The notes: a model not told the origin generated them from the letters alone. 64,000 nt of DNA from Bacillota bacterium (GCA_023386955.1 JAEWIS010000033.1:1-64000), one strand, 5' to 3'. Counted from the first letter of the stretch, positions 41,048-51,415 are shown. Made by a program: numbers and translations.

Positions 41048-42451
41048 TCACGAACCCGCCATTGCTTCCGTCCCGTTGCGTGCCAGCAGGGCCGGCAACC
41101 CACCCAGCTCCTGGCCGCTCTTGCCCGCCATCCGCCCGGCAATCGTGCCGGAGGGGGCCTCGTTCTCCTCTTGCTCCGCCAAAATCCCTTCCAGGGCGAA
41201 CAGCTCCGTAAACATCCCCAGCGCCTCTTCCCCGTAACGGCCTCCGGCCATATCCTTCACCCGGAGAATCGGATCGCGCATCATCTGGTTGACAATGCTC
41301 TTGGCCAGCTTGCGGATCACCTTCTGCTCCCGTTCATCGAGACCGGGCAGCTTCTTCATCATACTTTCCATTGTCTCTTCGTAGATCCGGTTGGACTTCT
41401 CCTGGAGCGCCTGGATTACGGGAGTGACCTTCAGGGTCTTCATCCACTGCTGGAAGTGCGCAGCCTCCCGCTCAATCTCTGCCGTCAGCTTGTCCGCTTC
41501 CCGGCGCCGCCCGTCCAGATTGGACTCCACCAATGATTCCAAATCATCGATATCAAAGAGGTGCACACCCGGCAGCTCCCCGATAGCCGGGTCCAGGTTG
41601 CGGGGAACGGCAATGTCCACCATAAACAGCGGGCGGTTGGCTTCACGGCTTTGCAGTGTCTGGCGGACCTGCTCCTGGTCCAGAACGAACTCCTGGGAGC
41701 CGGAGGAGCTGATGACAATGTCCGCCTCCGGCAGCAGCTCTAGCAGCTGCCCATAAGGATGGGCGGTTCCCTGGAAGCGGGAAGCCAGCTGCATGGCATT
41801 CTGAAGTGTACGGTTTACCACCATCAAACCGTTGACGCCCGCCCCCTGGAGATGCTTGGCCGTCAGCTCACTCATTTTACCGGCGCCGATGATCAGCGCA
41901 TTCTTATGCTCCAGCCCGTGCAGGATCCGCTTGCCCAGTTCCACCGCAGCATAGCTGACCGAAACCGGATTTTCACCGATAGAGGTTTCTGCATGGGCCC
42001 GTTTAGCGAAGGTCACCGCCTGTTTAAATAAGGTATTGAAGAGTGTTCCTGTGGCCCCTTCCCGTTGGGACATAAGGAACGCGTCCTTTACCTGGCCAAG
42101 AATCTGCGTTTCCCCAATGATCATGGAATCCAATCCGGACGCTACCCGGAACAGATGCTCCACAGCCAGATTATCTTCATATACGTACAGATAGGGCTCG
42201 AATTCGCTCCGCGGAACCTGGAACCACTGCTCCAGGAAGCTCCGGAGGAAAAGCCCCGATTTATATTTGCGGTCTACAGCCGCGTACACTTCAGTACGGT
42301 TACAGGTGCCCACGATGACACATTCCAGCACACTTTTGGTACCCTTAAGAACCTCCAGCGCATCGGGAAGCCGGTCAGGCGCAAAGGTGAATTTCTCCCG
42401 GATTTCAACAGGAGCTGTTCTATGATTAAGTCCCACCGTCACAATGTGCAC
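41048..42451 (-). CDS. hemA: Glutamyl-tRNA reductase
   Basis: This 467-residue enzyme reduces glutamyl-tRNA to glutamate-1-semialdehyde, the committed step of the C5 tetrapyrrole pathway. Diagnostic are HIVTVGLNHRTAPVEIREKF, the catalytic Cys region VIVGTCNRTEVYAAV, GLDSMIIGETQILGQVKDAF and the NADPH-binding ALIIGAGKMSELTAKHL. The start is GTG 42451, 7 bases behind AAGGCGGG. It is the first gene of the hem operon, with a PerR/Fur-like box at the promoter. Confidence 0.97.
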   Translation of the reverse strand: MHIVTVGLNHRTAPVEIREKFTFAPDRLPDALEVLKGTKSVLECVIVGTCNRTEVYAAVDRKYKSGLFLRSFLEQWFQVPRSEFEPYLYVYEDNLAVEHLFRVASGLDSMIIGETQILGQVKDAFLMSQREGATGTLFNTLFKQAVTFAKRAHAETSIGENPVSVSYAAVELGKRILHGLEHKNALIIGAGKMSELTAKHLQGAGVNGLMVVNRTLQNAMQLASRFQGTAHPYGQLLELLPEADIVISSSGSQEFVLDQEQVRQTLQSREANRPLFMVDIAVPRNLDPAIGELPGVHLFDIDDLESLVESNLDGRRREADKLTAEIEREAAHFQQWMKTLKVTPVIQALQEKSNRIYEETMESMMKKLPGLDEREQKVIRKLAKSIVNQMMRDPILRVKDMAGGRYGEEALGMFTELFALEGILAEQEENEAPSGTIAGRMAGKSGQELGGLPALLARNGTEAMAGS

Positions 42452-42522
42452 ATGTACACCCGCCTTCTCTTTGTCTGTAGATCTTCCTCTATATGTTATT
42501 GCAAGATTAACGCTTTGTTCAA

Positions 42523-42552
42523 ATTATATCATACTTATTAGAATGATTCTTA
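42523..42552 (-). promoter_or_regulatory. hem operon promoter with PerR/Fur-like 7-1-7 box
   Basis: An extended -10 TGATATAAT (TATAAT at 42523-42528) lies 72 bases before the hemA start. The near-palindrome TTAGAATGATTCTTA at 42538-42552 has the 7-1-7 layout of PerR/Fur-family boxes and covers the -35 region, so binding would repress. In Bacillus subtilis hemAXCDBL is a PerR target (known). Confidence 0.6.
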
Positions 42553-42640
42553 AATAACTGTGTCCAAATCTTGAACAGGCTTACAGCCAGCGTTTACCAT
42601 TTAGCTTGCCTTTCCAAGTTTGGAATCATCCGTCCAATGT

Positions 42641-43171
42641 TTATTTTAATTTCTTTTTTACCGTTTCTGCAAGCTCTGCATTCATTTTCTTCAACTCGCT
42701 GCCCGCGGCCTCCGAAACACTGGAGCTGCCGTCCATCAGCCTTCCGTATGCCGCCACCAGCTTGCCGCAAAGCGGGGCGGCTTGCTTCAATAGCTCAGCC
42801 TCCTCCTTCGCAAGGGGCCTCGCGCCTCCTATCTGCACTCTCGTAATCCATTGCATCAAAGTTTCCAGTCCCTCCAGCTTCGCCGGTACGCTGCCATGAA
42901 CGGCTGTGCTTAACCGTTCATGGGCATAAGCCGCCGAGAACAGCGCCCGCCTCCACTCCTCCAGCTCCGCTGTGCCCGACGGGGCGCTTTTTTGAGCGAT
43001 AGCGCTGCCCATCATTTCCATCTGGAACAATGCGACCTGATACAGTAAAACCACCGCCTCCTCCTTCTCCCGTTTGGCTGACCGCCAATCGGCCAGCTGC
43101 CACAGGGGCATAGCTGCAAACAGCACAAACAGCATAACGGCAAGCCAGAAGCCGGACCACCTTCTTCTCAT
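42641..43171 (-). CDS. Membrane-anchored protein of unknown function
   Basis: This 176-residue protein has one N-terminal membrane helix (RRRWSGFWLAVMLFVLFAAMPLW) followed by a helical, Ala/Glu-rich exported or cytosolic domain without recognised motifs. The start is ATG 43171 behind AAGGAG. The frame extends to 43270, but that part overlaps the promoter region and has no ribosome site. It lies between engB and hemA, all on the minus strand, a position often held by small uncharacterised proteins in Paenibacillus. The function is unknown. Confidence 0.7.
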   Translation of the reverse strand: MRRRWSGFWLAVMLFVLFAAMPLWQLADWRSAKREKEEAVVLLYQVALFQMEMMGSAIAQKSAPSGTAELEEWRRALFSAAYAHERLSTAVHGSVPAKLEGLETLMQWITRVQIGGARPLAKEEAELLKQAAPLCGKLVAAYGRLMDGSSSVSEAAGSELKKMNAELAETVKKKLK

Positions 43172-43282
43172 CCCACTCTCTCCTTCCCATTCCCGATAGC
43201 CTGTATCTATTCTATGGCCCAAAAATGGGAAAAAGAGCAGGAAGCTCGAGGCTTCTTGCTCTTTAGACATTGCTCTATTTCC

Positions 43283-43915
43283 TCAAGGTGCTTTAGGCGC
43301 TTTAGGCGCTTCTTCCACTTGCTCCGCCGGCAGACCCGCCTTCTCGCGGATGATCTCCCAGAGCTCCTCCCGGCCTTTGCCGGTTTCCGAGGAGAACACC
43401 ACGAAGGAATCCCGCGGATCAAAACCAAGCTTGTCCTTGATGATTTTGGCATGTTTGGGCCAATGGCCCTTGGAAATCTTGTCCGCTTTGGTGCCGACTA
43501 CACAAACGGTCAAGCCGATATGCTTGGACCATTCGTACATGGCAATATCATCTGCGGTAGGGGGATGGCGCAAGTCAATGAGGTGGACCAGGAGCTTCAG
43601 TTCATCCCGCCCTGTTAGGTAACCTTCAATAAACTTGCCCCATTCCTCACGTCTGGTTTTGGACACCTTGGCATAGCCGTAACCCGGAAGATCCACAAAG
43701 TATAACAGATCATTAATGCGGTAATAGTTCAGGGTTTGGGTTTTGCCGGGCTGGGAGCTTGTCCGGGCCAGGTTCTTCCGGTTGATCAACCGGTTGATCA
43801 GGGAGCTTTTGCCGACATTGGAGCGCCCTGCCAGAGCAACCTCCGGCAGAGCGTCAAGAGGATATTGCGCGGGGCTAACCGCGCTGATAATAAATTCCGC
43901 GTTCATAATCTTCAA
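43283..43915 (-). CDS. engB: Ribosome biogenesis GTPase EngB/YsxC
   Basis: This 210-residue GTPase is needed for 50S assembly. G1 is [11 protein letters not shown]2 is around [11 protein letters not shown]3 is VDLPGYGYA, and G4 is ATKAD-like VGTKADKI. The start TTG 43915 lies 9 bases after GGAGAGG and lines up with the MKxxxSE..ISAVxPxQYP opening of Bacillus YsxC. The ATG 43906 is 18 bases from the site. It follows lonA as in Bacillus (lonA-ysxC). The C-terminus is extended by a short Glu/Ala/Pro-rich tail ([10 protein letters not shown]). Confidence 0.95.
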   Translation of the reverse strand: MKIMNAEFIISAVSPAQYPLDALPEVALAGRSNVGKSSLINRLINRKNLARTSSQPGKTQTLNYYRINDLLYFVDLPGYGYAKVSKTRREEWGKFIEGYLTGRDELKLLVHLIDLRHPPTADDIAMYEWSKHIGLTVCVVGTKADKISKGHWPKHAKIIKDKLGFDPRDSFVVFSSETGKGREELWEIIREKAGLPAEQVEEAPKAPKAP

Positions 43916-43990
43916 AGGATTCAACCTCTCCAACTTGCTTTTATCCGGCGCTCCCCCAAAAAAGCCCCGGATTGAATTCCAGTTCTTACA

Positions 43991-46333
43991 TCACGTTTGG
44001 GGAATAAGTTGTACAAGAGCATGCTTCAAAACTTCATCCATATGCCCCACGGGAATAAAGGTCATGGCTTCCCGGATGCTCTCGGGGATTTCCTCCAGAT
44101 CCTTCTCATTGTCCTTGGGCATCAGGACGGTCCGGATTCCGGCCCGGTGGGCCGCAAGGGACTTCTCCTTCAGCCCGCCGATGGGCAGCACCCGGCCGCG
44201 GAGGGTGATCTCCCCGGTCATAGCCACATGGCGGGAAACCGGCACATCCGTTAAAGCGGAGATCAATGCGGTTGCCATGGTGATGCCTGCGGAAGGTCCG
44301 TCCTTCGGAATAGCCCCTTCCGGAATGTGGATATGAACATCATTTTTCTCGTGGAAATCGGCCGGGATGTTCAATTCAGTCACTCGGGACCGGGTATAGC
44401 TGAAGGCCGCCTGTGCCGACTCCTTCATCACATCGCCCAGCTTGCCGGTCAGCGTCAGCTTGCCTGTGCCGGGCATCACCGTCACTTCAATAACCAGCGT
44501 ATCCCCGCCAACCTCTGTCCAGGCCAAGCCAGTGACGGCTCCCACCTGGTCCTTCTCTTCGGCCATACCGTAACGGAATTTGGCCGGACCCAGGTATTCC
44601 TTCAGAAGCTCCCCGGTCATAATCACTTTCTTCTCCGGGTCCTTCACAATCTCCTTGGCGGCTTTCCGGCAGAGGCTTGCCACCTGCTGCTCCAGATTCC
44701 GCACTCCGGCCTCCCGGGTGTATTCCCGGACCACCTGCAGGAGCGTATCCTCGCCTGCTTGCAGCTGCTCCTCCTCCAGGCCATGCTCCCGCTTTTGCTT
44801 GGGCAGGAGATACCGTTCAGCGATTTTCAGCTTCTCAATTTCTGTGTAGCCCGGAATGTACAGCATTTCCATCCGGTCCAAGAGGGGCCGGGGAATATTA
44901 TGCGCAGCGTTGGCCGTGGTAATGAACATCACCTTGGACAGGTCAAAGGGCAGCTCTATAAAATGATCGCTGAAGGTGTTGTTCTGCTCCGGGTCCAGCA
45001 CCTCTAACAAAGCGGACGCAGGATCACCGCGGAAGTCCATGGCCATCTTGTCGATTTCGTCCAGGAGCACCACCGGATTCATCGTGCCGGCGGTTTTCAT
45101 GCCTTGGATGATCCGTCCCGGCATGGCTCCCACATAGGTTCTGCGGTGGCCGCGGATTTCGGCCTCATCCCGGACGCCGCCCAGGGAAAGCCGGATAAAC
45201 TGCCGTCCCAGGGACCGGGCGATGGAGCGGGCAATGGATGTTTTACCGACACCCGGGGGCCCTACCAGACAAAGGATAGGCCCCTTGAGGCGCTTCACCA
45301 GCTTCTGCACCGCCAGATACTCCAGTACCCGTTCCTTGGGTTTCTCTAGACCGTAATGATCCTCGTTCAGAATCTCCTCCGCACGGTTAATATCCAGATC
45401 ATCCTCGGTCAGCTTGCCCCAGGGAAGACCCAAGAGCCAATCGATGTAGTTGCGGATAACACCGCCCTCCGCCGAGGAGGCAGGCATTTTCTCCAGGCGG
45501 TCGATCTCCTTCTCCACCTTCTCCTGGACCTTCTCCGGCAGCTCCTTGCCCTCCAGCTGGCTGCGCAGCTCCTCCACCTCGCCGGCCCGGCCTTCCTTCT
45601 CGCCCAGCTCCTTCTGGATGGCCTTCATCTGCTCCCGGAGATAGTATTCCTTCTGGGTTTTCTCCATCTGCTTCTTGACCCGCTGGTTGATCTTCCGCTC
45701 CAGCTCCAGAACCTCACGCTCATTGTTCAGGAAATCCAGCAGCTTCTCCAGGCGCTGACGCACATCCAGCGTTTCCAGGATATCCTGCTTATCCTTGATT
45801 TTAAGAGAAAGATGACTGCAGATCACATCCGCCAGCCTGCCCGGCTCATCAATGTCCGATACAGCCGCCAGCGTCTCCGGCGTAACCTTCTTGGACAGAT
45901 TGATGTAATGCTCAAACTGGCCCAACACGGAGCGCATCAGCGCATCGATTTCAGGGTCCTCCACCGGCTTCTCATGCCATTCCCGGACGGCCACCTCATA
46001 GAATTCGTCGTTGTTGACAAACTCCATAATCTCGGCGCGGTTAACCCCCTCCACCAGCACGCGGATGGTGCCGTTGGGCAGCTTCAGCATCTGGCGCACG
46101 CGGGAAACGGTGCCCACGCGGTATATATCTTCTTTCGTCGGTTCCTCGATATTCATTTCGGACTGGGAGCACAGAAGAATCAGACTGTCCTCCACCATGG
46201 CCTTTTCCAGTGCTTTGACGGATTTCTCCCGGCCCACGTCCAGATGCAGCACCATGCTGGGATAAACAAGCAGCCCGCGCAAAGGCAAAAGGGGAATCTT
46301 GCGATACTTCCCTTTATTGGCATTCGGCACCAT
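43991..46333 (-). CDS. lonA: ATP-dependent protease LonA
   Basis: This 780-residue cytosolic protease has an N-terminal substrate-binding domain ([23 protein letters not shown]), a coiled coil, an AAA+ domain with Walker [16 protein letters not shown] and Walker [10 protein letters not shown], and a C-terminal Ser-Lys protease domain. The catalytic Ser is in [17 protein letters not shown] and the Lys in [16 protein letters not shown]. The start is ATG 46333, 7 bases behind GGAGGTG. The frame to 46387 has no support. Confidence 0.97.
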   Translation of the reverse strand: MVPNANKGKYRKIPLLPLRGLLVYPSMVLHLDVGREKSVKALEKAMVEDSLILLCSQSEMNIEEPTKEDIYRVGTVSRVRQMLKLPNGTIRVLVEGVNRAEIMEFVNNDEFYEVAVREWHEKPVEDPEIDALMRSVLGQFEHYINLSKKVTPETLAAVSDIDEPGRLADVICSHLSLKIKDKQDILETLDVRQRLEKLLDFLNNEREVLELERKINQRVKKQMEKTQKEYYLREQMKAIQKELGEKEGRAGEVEELRSQLEGKELPEKVQEKVEKEIDRLEKMPASSAEGGVIRNYIDWLLGLPWGKLTEDDLDINRAEEILNEDHYGLEKPKERVLEYLAVQKLVKRLKGPILCLVGPPGVGKTSIARSIARSLGRQFIRLSLGGVRDEAEIRGHRRTYVGAMPGRIIQGMKTAGTMNPVVLLDEIDKMAMDFRGDPASALLEVLDPEQNNTFSDHFIELPFDLSKVMFITTANAAHNIPRPLLDRMEMLYIPGYTEIEKLKIAERYLLPKQKREHGLEEEQLQAGEDTLLQVVREYTREAGVRNLEQQVASLCRKAAKEIVKDPEKKVIMTGELLKEYLGPAKFRYGMAEEKDQVGAVTGLAWTEVGGDTLVIEVTVMPGTGKLTLTGKLGDVMKESAQAAFSYTRSRVTELNIPADFHEKNDVHIHIPEGAIPKDGPSAGITMATALISALTDVPVSRHVAMTGEITLRGRVLPIGGLKEKSLAAHRAGIRTVLMPKDNEKDLEEIPESIREAMTFIPVGHMDEVLKHALVQLIPQT

Positions 46334-46492
46334 TGCATGACACCTCCATTTGGTCAAAACAACAAACTCGTGACCCCATTGTATCAAATGTTATTTTAAA
46401 ACACCAATTCCGCGGCACTCCCCTACTCCCTCCTCTTATCATACCCAAAAGAAGACATTCCCCCAATAATGTCCGGCACACAAGATCTCCGC

Positions 46493-46538
46493 AAAAAAAC
46501 CGGACCCGCCGCAAAGGTTCTGCGACAGCAATCCGGTT
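46493..46538 (-). terminator. Terminator of lonB
   Basis: On the minus strand AACCGGA and TCCGGTT pair around a GC-rich inner segment, followed by a run of Ts (46493-46499). It stands between lonB and lonA. Confidence 0.7.
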
Positions 46539-46567
46539 CCGGGTTTGGTAGACATCCATATGTTGCG

Positions 46568-48271
46568 TTATTCCTTCGGTCCTGCATGAAAAAAGGGTGG
46601 CGGAGCCGCGGTGAGTATATCCGCTGTAAGCACCGACGGGGCCGGGGCAGGCTCCTGGAATCGGATCCCCAGGGATTCCTGCAGCACCTCCTGGATGGTG
46701 TCCACCGGCACCACCTTCAGCCCTTGAAGGCTGGCGAAGGTATCCTGATAGTTTTCCTTCGGCACCAGAACCTTCACGGCACCGGCCTGGAAGGCGGCCT
46801 CTACCTTCGCCACAACGCCCCCCACCGGCTTGACGCGTCCATGGATGCTGACCTCTCCGGTCATGGCCAAACGGTTGTCCACCGGAATCTGGGTCAGCGC
46901 CGACGTAATGGCAGTCGCCATGGAAACCCCCGCCGACGGACCGTCAATGGGTATACCGCCGGGGAAGTTAATATGAAGATCGAAATCGTGGGGACGGAAG
47001 CCCAGGCTGCGCAGCAGGGTCAGCACATTTTCCACGGAGCCCCTGGCCATACTCTTGCGCCGCAGGGTTCTGGAGCCGCCGCCGATATCCTCCTCATCCA
47101 CAACACCGGTGATGGTGAAGGTGCCTTTGCCCGCAGGAGCAGGAATAGCCGTCACTTCAATTTCCAGCAGAGTGCCGAGATTGGGGCCGTATACCGCCAA
47201 ACCGTTAACAAACCCCACCTTGGGCTCTGCCGGCACCTTACGCTCCGGCCGGGGCGGAATCTGGCTGCTGTTCACCACCCACTCCACATCTGCCGGTGTC
47301 ACCTCGCTGCGGTTATCCGTCATGGCCAGCCCTGCTGCCAATTGAATCACGTTTACCGCTTCACGGCCGTTGGTAGCGTACTTCTTAATAACCTCCACCG
47401 CCTGCGGATTCTCCGCATAGCCGATTTTCTTCAACGCGCCGGAAGCAATCTGGCCAATCTCATCCGGCAGGAGCGGGCGGAAGAAGATTTCCATACAGCG
47501 GGAGCGGATGGCAGGCGGAATCTCCTGCGGTGTTCTTGTGGTGGCTCCCACCAGCCGGAAGTCCGCGGGAAGGCCATTTTGGAAAATATCATGGATATAT
47601 CCCGGAATGCCGTTGTCCTCCGAATTATAATAGGCGGACTCCAGGAATACCTTCCGGTCCTCCAGCACTTTAAGCAGCTTATTCATTTGGGTGGGGTGAA
47701 GCTCCCCGATTTCATCGATGAACAGAATGCCCCCGTGGGCTTTCGTGACGGCTCCCGGCTTGGGCTGTGGAATACCCGCCACCCCCATAGCCCCCGCTCC
47801 CTGATAGATGGGATCATGGACGGAGCCGATCAGCGGGTCGGCAATCCCCCGTTCGTCAAAACGGGCGGTGGTGGCGTCAATCTCCGTAAACTTGGCATCA
47901 TTGCGGAAGGGAGAGGACTGGTTTTTCTTGGCCTCCTCCAGTACCACACGGGCAGCGGCGGTTTTGCCCACACCCGGGGGTCCGTAGATGATCACATGCT
48001 GGGGATTCGGGCCGCACAACGCCGCCTTCAGCGCCTTCAAGCCCTCCTTTTGCCCCACAATATCGGATAAGGACGACGGTCTTGTCTTTTCCGAAAGAGG
48101 CTTGGTCAGGGAAATGGAGCGCAGCTTCCTGAGCTTATCCAGCTCCTTCTTGGATTCCTTGTCCACTGCCGACCGGTTGCTTTGCTGGCTGCGCAGCAGA
48201 TTCCAGAAATACAGCCCGATTACCACGGCAAAAAACAGTTGAACAAACATCAATACCAAGCTTAATGTCAT
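46568..48271 (-). CDS. lonB: Sporulation-type ATP-dependent protease LonB
   Basis: This 567-residue membrane-associated Lon relative has a single N-terminal membrane helix (LSLVLMFVQLFFAVVIGLYFW), an AAA+ domain with [21 protein letters not shown] and ILFIDEIGELH, and a Lon protease domain. The protease domain has Ser in PIDGPSAGVSMATAITSAL and Lys in PVGGVVAKVEAAFQAG. LonB acts in the forespore in Bacillus. The start is ATG 48271, 6 bases behind GGAGGG; ATG 48277 directly abuts that site. It lies upstream of lonA, as usual in Bacillales. Confidence 0.95.
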   Translation of the reverse strand: MTLSLVLMFVQLFFAVVIGLYFWNLLRSQQSNRSAVDKESKKELDKLRKLRSISLTKPLSEKTRPSSLSDIVGQKEGLKALKAALCGPNPQHVIIYGPPGVGKTAAARVVLEEAKKNQSSPFRNDAKFTEIDATTARFDERGIADPLIGSVHDPIYQGAGAMGVAGIPQPKPGAVTKAHGGILFIDEIGELHPTQMNKLLKVLEDRKVFLESAYYNSEDNGIPGYIHDIFQNGLPADFRLVGATTRTPQEIPPAIRSRCMEIFFRPLLPDEIGQIASGALKKIGYAENPQAVEVIKKYATNGREAVNVIQLAAGLAMTDNRSEVTPADVEWVVNSSQIPPRPERKVPAEPKVGFVNGLAVYGPNLGTLLEIEVTAIPAPAGKGTFTITGVVDEEDIGGGSRTLRRKSMARGSVENVLTLLRSLGFRPHDFDLHINFPGGIPIDGPSAGVSMATAITSALTQIPVDNRLAMTGEVSIHGRVKPVGGVVAKVEAAFQAGAVKVLVPKENYQDTFASLQGLKVVPVDTIQEVLQESLGIRFQEPAPAPSVLTADILTAAPPPFFHAGPKE

Positions 48272-48463
48272 TTCCATCCCTCCGATGACTATTGCATATA
48301 CATGGTAGTATTCCCCTCATTTCCCCCCTTAACCGCATCCTGCGAAGGAATTCCTCCAAAAAATGTATGAAGCCTGTCTGGATGCGGGAGACTATGCGGG
48401 GATAGCGCTAAAGGACCGGAAACCATCAGGTGCCCCGGAGATTTCTTGCTAGGAGGAAACCAT

Positions 48464-49174
48464 ATGCGCGTTTTTTGGGCGGGAACTGTAGCAGCAGGGC
48501 TTCTGGCAGGCCCGGGCTCAGCCCCGGGGCTTCAACCGGAAGCTGCATCTCCCTCCGCACGCATTGTAATCGATGTTGGACATGGGGGAGTAGACGGCGG
48601 AACCACCTACGGCACCATTCTGGAAAAGGACATTAACCTGGCCGTAGGCTTGAAGCTGCTTTCCGTGCTGCAAAGCCGCCACGTGCCAACCAGTATCAAC
48701 CGCACCAAGGATTACGCCTTAAGCGATGATAATCCGGGCAAAAACGGCGGCCGCCACCGCCGTGATCTGGCCCAGCGGGTGGAGGTCGCTAATAAGCTGA
48801 ACCCGGCTTTTATGCTGAGCCTGCACGTAAATTGGACCTCCAACCCATCACGCAGCGGCCCTCTGGTGATTTACCGCAAAAATCAGCAAGCCGGCAAACG
48901 TTTAGCCCTGCGGCTGCAGCAGGAGCTGAACCGGCTTTACGGCACCGAGACGGAGCCCGTGGCAAGCAAAAGCTATTACGTGCTGACCCATAGCCGGGTC
49001 CCTTCCGTTATTGTGGAGATGGGCTTCCTATCCAACAAAAAGGACAGGCAGCTTCTCTTGTCTCCCCAGTTCCAGCAGAAGCTGGCCGATTCCATTGCCA
49101 AAGCCTCTATGGATGCATTGAAGGAGGACTTTCCCAGCTCCGCCGGAAGCAAAAAGAACCGCGCCGCTAAATAA
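48464..49174 (+). CDS. N-acetylmuramoyl-L-alanine amidase (Amidase_3, CwlD-like)
   Basis: This 236-residue exported zinc amidase has zinc ligands and a catalytic Glu in IDVGHGGVDGG, EKDINLAVGLKL, MLSLHVNW and VIVEMGFLSN. A hydrophobic N-terminal segment (VFWAGTVAAGLLAGPGSA) serves as signal or anchor. CwlD removes stem peptides to make muramic lactam in spore cortex. The size and the single-domain build fit, but other Amidase_3 roles remain possible. The start is ATG 48464 behind TAGGAGG. The 3' end runs into its own terminator hairpin. Confidence 0.88.
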   Translation: MRVFWAGTVAAGLLAGPGSAPGLQPEAASPSARIVIDVGHGGVDGGTTYGTILEKDINLAVGLKLLSVLQSRHVPTSINRTKDYALSDDNPGKNGGRHRRDLAQRVEVANKLNPAFMLSLHVNWTSNPSRSGPLVIYRKNQQAGKRLALRLQQELNRLYGTETEPVASKSYYVLTHSRVPSVIVEMGFLSNKKDRQLLLSPQFQQKLADSIAKASMDALKEDFPSSAGSKKNRAAK

Positions 49175-49194
49175 ACGGCCGGTTCTTCTTTTTT
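49154..49194 (+). terminator. Rho-independent terminator of the amidase gene
   Basis: AAGAACCG (49154-49161) pairs with CGGTTCTT (49180-49187), followed by a T-rich run. The stem's 5' arm lies inside the last codons of the gene. Confidence 0.85.
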
Positions 49195-49210
49195 GGGGCG
49201 GATGTGCGCC

Positions 49211-50023
49211 TTAGGGCTGTGTCAGCTTCACCAAATCACGGACCAGGACAAACTCGGCTTTACCGTCCAGTTGCGGAATGATCTTCCTCAGGGCAAAGGC
49301 GGTTTTTTTGCCGGGAGGGCCTACATGGCCAATGGCAATTAGACTCTCATGCTTGTCCAGCTTCTTCTTGAACAGCTCCGCCTGCTTCATAATATGCTCC
49401 ATTGTATATTGGTCATCGAAGAACAGCCCGTTTGCCGCCGTCGGCACTCCCAGCTCGGCCGCCAGCTCTCCAATGACACTTTTGCCGGTGGTACGGCTGT
49501 CCAGAAAATACAGCTGCCGTTCCTTGCAGACCTGCAGGATGATACGCATGATCCGCTTATCCGCCGTCACCTTGGAGCCCATATGGTTGTTCATCCCCAC
49601 TGCATGGGGCACCTCATCCACCGCCGCCTCCACCCGCTTCCGGATTTCCTCGTCGGATAAGTCTGTGGTTATGGCTCCGGGTCCCAACCAGCTTTTTTTC
49701 CCCTTCACCGGCTCCATGGGCATGTGGATGATAACATCCTTACCCCGGCTGTGAGCCAGCTCCGCATCCTCCTTGCTTGTTGGCAAAAAGGGCATCACCG
49801 CCACCGTAAACGGAATCGGCAGGTCCAGCATTTCTTGAGTCCCCTGCATTTGATTGCCGAAGTCGTCAATGACAATCGCCGCTTTTTTGGCAACGGGTGG
49901 GGCTTCCGTTCCTTCTCCGCCTGCTTGCGTCGCCGTTAAGCCGGTTTGCGCCCCCACTGTTGTCCATCCTATCCAAAGGGCAAGTGCCGCGGCCATTATT
50001 TTAACCCATCGAGCTTTCCACAT
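49211..50023 (-). CDS. Divergent polysaccharide deacetylase family protein, exported
   Basis: This protein of about 270 residues has an N-terminal hydrophobic signal (WVKIMAAALALWIGWTTVGAQ). Divergent polysaccharide deacetylase motifs are AAIVIDDFGNQMQG, VIIHMPMEP, GMNNHMGSKVT and FFDDQYT, with the metal-binding Asp/His visible. It probably acts on wall or cortex glycans. The substrate is unknown. Three starts are possible; ATG 50023 has GGGAAGG 9 bases upstream, while ATG 50032 directly abuts that site. It converges with the amidase gene. Confidence 0.85.
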   Translation of the reverse strand: MWKARWVKIMAAALALWIGWTTVGAQTGLTATQAGGEGTEAPPVAKKAAIVIDDFGNQMQGTQEMLDLPIPFTVAVMPFLPTSKEDAELAHSRGKDVIIHMPMEPVKGKKSWLGPGAITTDLSDEEIRKRVEAAVDEVPHAVGMNNHMGSKVTADKRIMRIILQVCKERQLYFLDSRTTGKSVIGELAAELGVPTAANGLFFDDQYTMEHIMKQAELFKKKLDKHESLIAIGHVGPPGKKTAFALRKIIPQLDGKAEFVLVRDLVKLTQP

Positions 50024-50102
50024 CCTTGCCATCCTTCCCTTCTGCTTTGATGGTTCGTAGTTGTTATGTGCCGGGAGGGAGGGGGTTATACACTCTGACG
50101 TC

Positions 50103-50134
50103 AAAAACCCCCAGCGCCCGCAGGCCTGGGGGTT
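50103..50134 (-). terminator. Terminator of ispG
   Basis: AACCCCCAG and CTGGGGGTT (50106-50114 with 50126-50134) are followed on the minus strand by TTTTTGA. An outer ACACTCTGAC inverted pair (about 50091 and 50150) extends it. Confidence 0.88.
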
Positions 50135-50157
50135 CTATATTGGGGAATGTCAGAGTG

Positions 50158-51291
50158 TTACACGGTGGTCGGCTGCCCGGACTGCCCGGCAGCATGCTGC
50201 TTGCGGCCCGGAATTTCACCGGTGCGTTCATATTCTTCTACAATAAGGTCAATTTCCTTTTTCAGTTCGTTCACCAGCTCCGCCTCCGGCACTTTCCGGA
50301 TCATCTCGCCGTAACGGAACAGCAGTCCTTCACCACGGGCACCGGCAATGCCGATATCGGCCTCCTTCGCTTCCCCGGGACCATTCACCGCACAACCTAA
50401 CACAGATACCTTAATGGGTACCTTCAGCTTGGAGAGGTATTCCTCCACCTCATTGGCTACCTTGAACAGATCAATATCCAGACGGCCGCAGGTAGGGCAG
50501 GAAATCAGCGTAGGCGCGTCGGCAATCAGACCGAACACCTTCAGCAGCTCCCGGGCCACCTTGATTTCCTCCACGGGGTCTGCACTCAAGGAAATCCTCA
50601 CCGTATTGCCGATGCCCATAGAGAGCAAGGCGCCGATGCCGGCAGAGCTTTTGATGGTGCCGGAGTAAAGGGTACCCGACTCCGTAATACCCAGATGCAG
50701 CGGATAAGAGAAGGCGGCAGCGGCCTTCCGGTAGGCTTCGATTGCCATAGGCACATCCGAAGCCTTCAGGGATACGATAATATCCCGGAAATCCAGCTCC
50801 TCCAGAATGCCAATATGATAAAGGGCGCTTTCCACCATGGCATCCGCTGTAGGATAGCCGTACTTATCCAGCAAATGGCGCTCCAAGGAGCCGGCGTTTA
50901 CCCCAATGCGGATGGGGATGCCCTTCTCCTTGCAGGCCTTGACGACAGCCTCCACCTTTTCGCGTTTGCCGATATTGCCGGGATTGATGCGGATCTTGTC
51001 CACCCCGTTTTCAATAGCTAACAACGCCAGACGGTAATCGAAGTGGATATCGGCTACAAGCGGAATATGTATCCGTTGTTTGATGGCGGCGATGGCTTCC
51101 GCAGCCTCCTTATTATTAACCGTTACCCGTACAATCTGGCAGCCGGCTTCCTCCAGCCGGAGAATCTCGGCTACGGTTGCCTCCACATCTGCCGTTTTGG
51201 TTGTGCACATGCTCTGCACCACGACTTCATTGCTGCCGCCGATGGTGAGATTGCCTACACGAACCGGAACCGTTTGGGTGCGATGAAACAT
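50158..51291 (-). CDS. ispG: 4-hydroxy-3-methylbut-2-en-1-yl diphosphate synthase
   Basis: This 377-residue iron-sulfur enzyme of the MEP isoprenoid pathway has the opening [25 protein letters not shown], an [4Fe-4S] site with Cys in [13 protein letters not shown] and [19 protein letters not shown], and the terminal Glu-rich helix. It supplies isoprenoid precursors, which a ComQ-like transferase would also need. ATG 51291 follows GGAGGATTCCCC. Confidence 0.97.
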   Translation of the reverse strand: MFHRTQTVPVRVGNLTIGGSNEVVVQSMCTTKTADVEATVAEILRLEEAGCQIVRVTVNNKEAAEAIAAIKQRIHIPLVADIHFDYRLALLAIENGVDKIRINPGNIGKREKVEAVVKACKEKGIPIRIGVNAGSLERHLLDKYGYPTADAMVESALYHIGILEELDFRDIIVSLKASDVPMAIEAYRKAAAAFSYPLHLGITESGTLYSGTIKSSAGIGALLSMGIGNTVRISLSADPVEEIKVARELLKVFGLIADAPTLISCPTCGRLDIDLFKVANEVEEYLSKLKVPIKVSVLGCAVNGPGEAKEADIGIAGARGEGLLFRYGEMIRKVPEAELVNELKKEIDLIVEEYERTGEIPGRKQHAAGQSGQPTTV

Positions 51292-51361
51292 GGGGAATCC
51301 TCCTCTGAAATAACATGGTCCTACCTAGAGCAGCTTTATCTATCATAACACGGTTCACCTT

Positions 51362-51415
51362 AAAAAAGCTTCCGCCGCCCGGGTGCAGTTGCACCTGCCC
51401 GGGAGACGGAAGCTT
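51362..51415 (-). terminator. Terminator of clpX
   Basis: AAGCTTCCG (51366-51374) and CGGAAGCTT (51407-51415) enclose an inner CCCGGG-type stem, with a run of Ts on the minus strand. Confidence 0.9.

Noticed and set aside
42452..42640. T-box or riboswitch leader upstream of hemA
   Set aside because: The start codon is only about 65 bases from the likely start site. I see no specifier stem, T-box core or terminator.
46493..46567. A small gene between lonA and lonB
   Set aside because: The short frames there overlap the lonB terminator and have no ribosome site.
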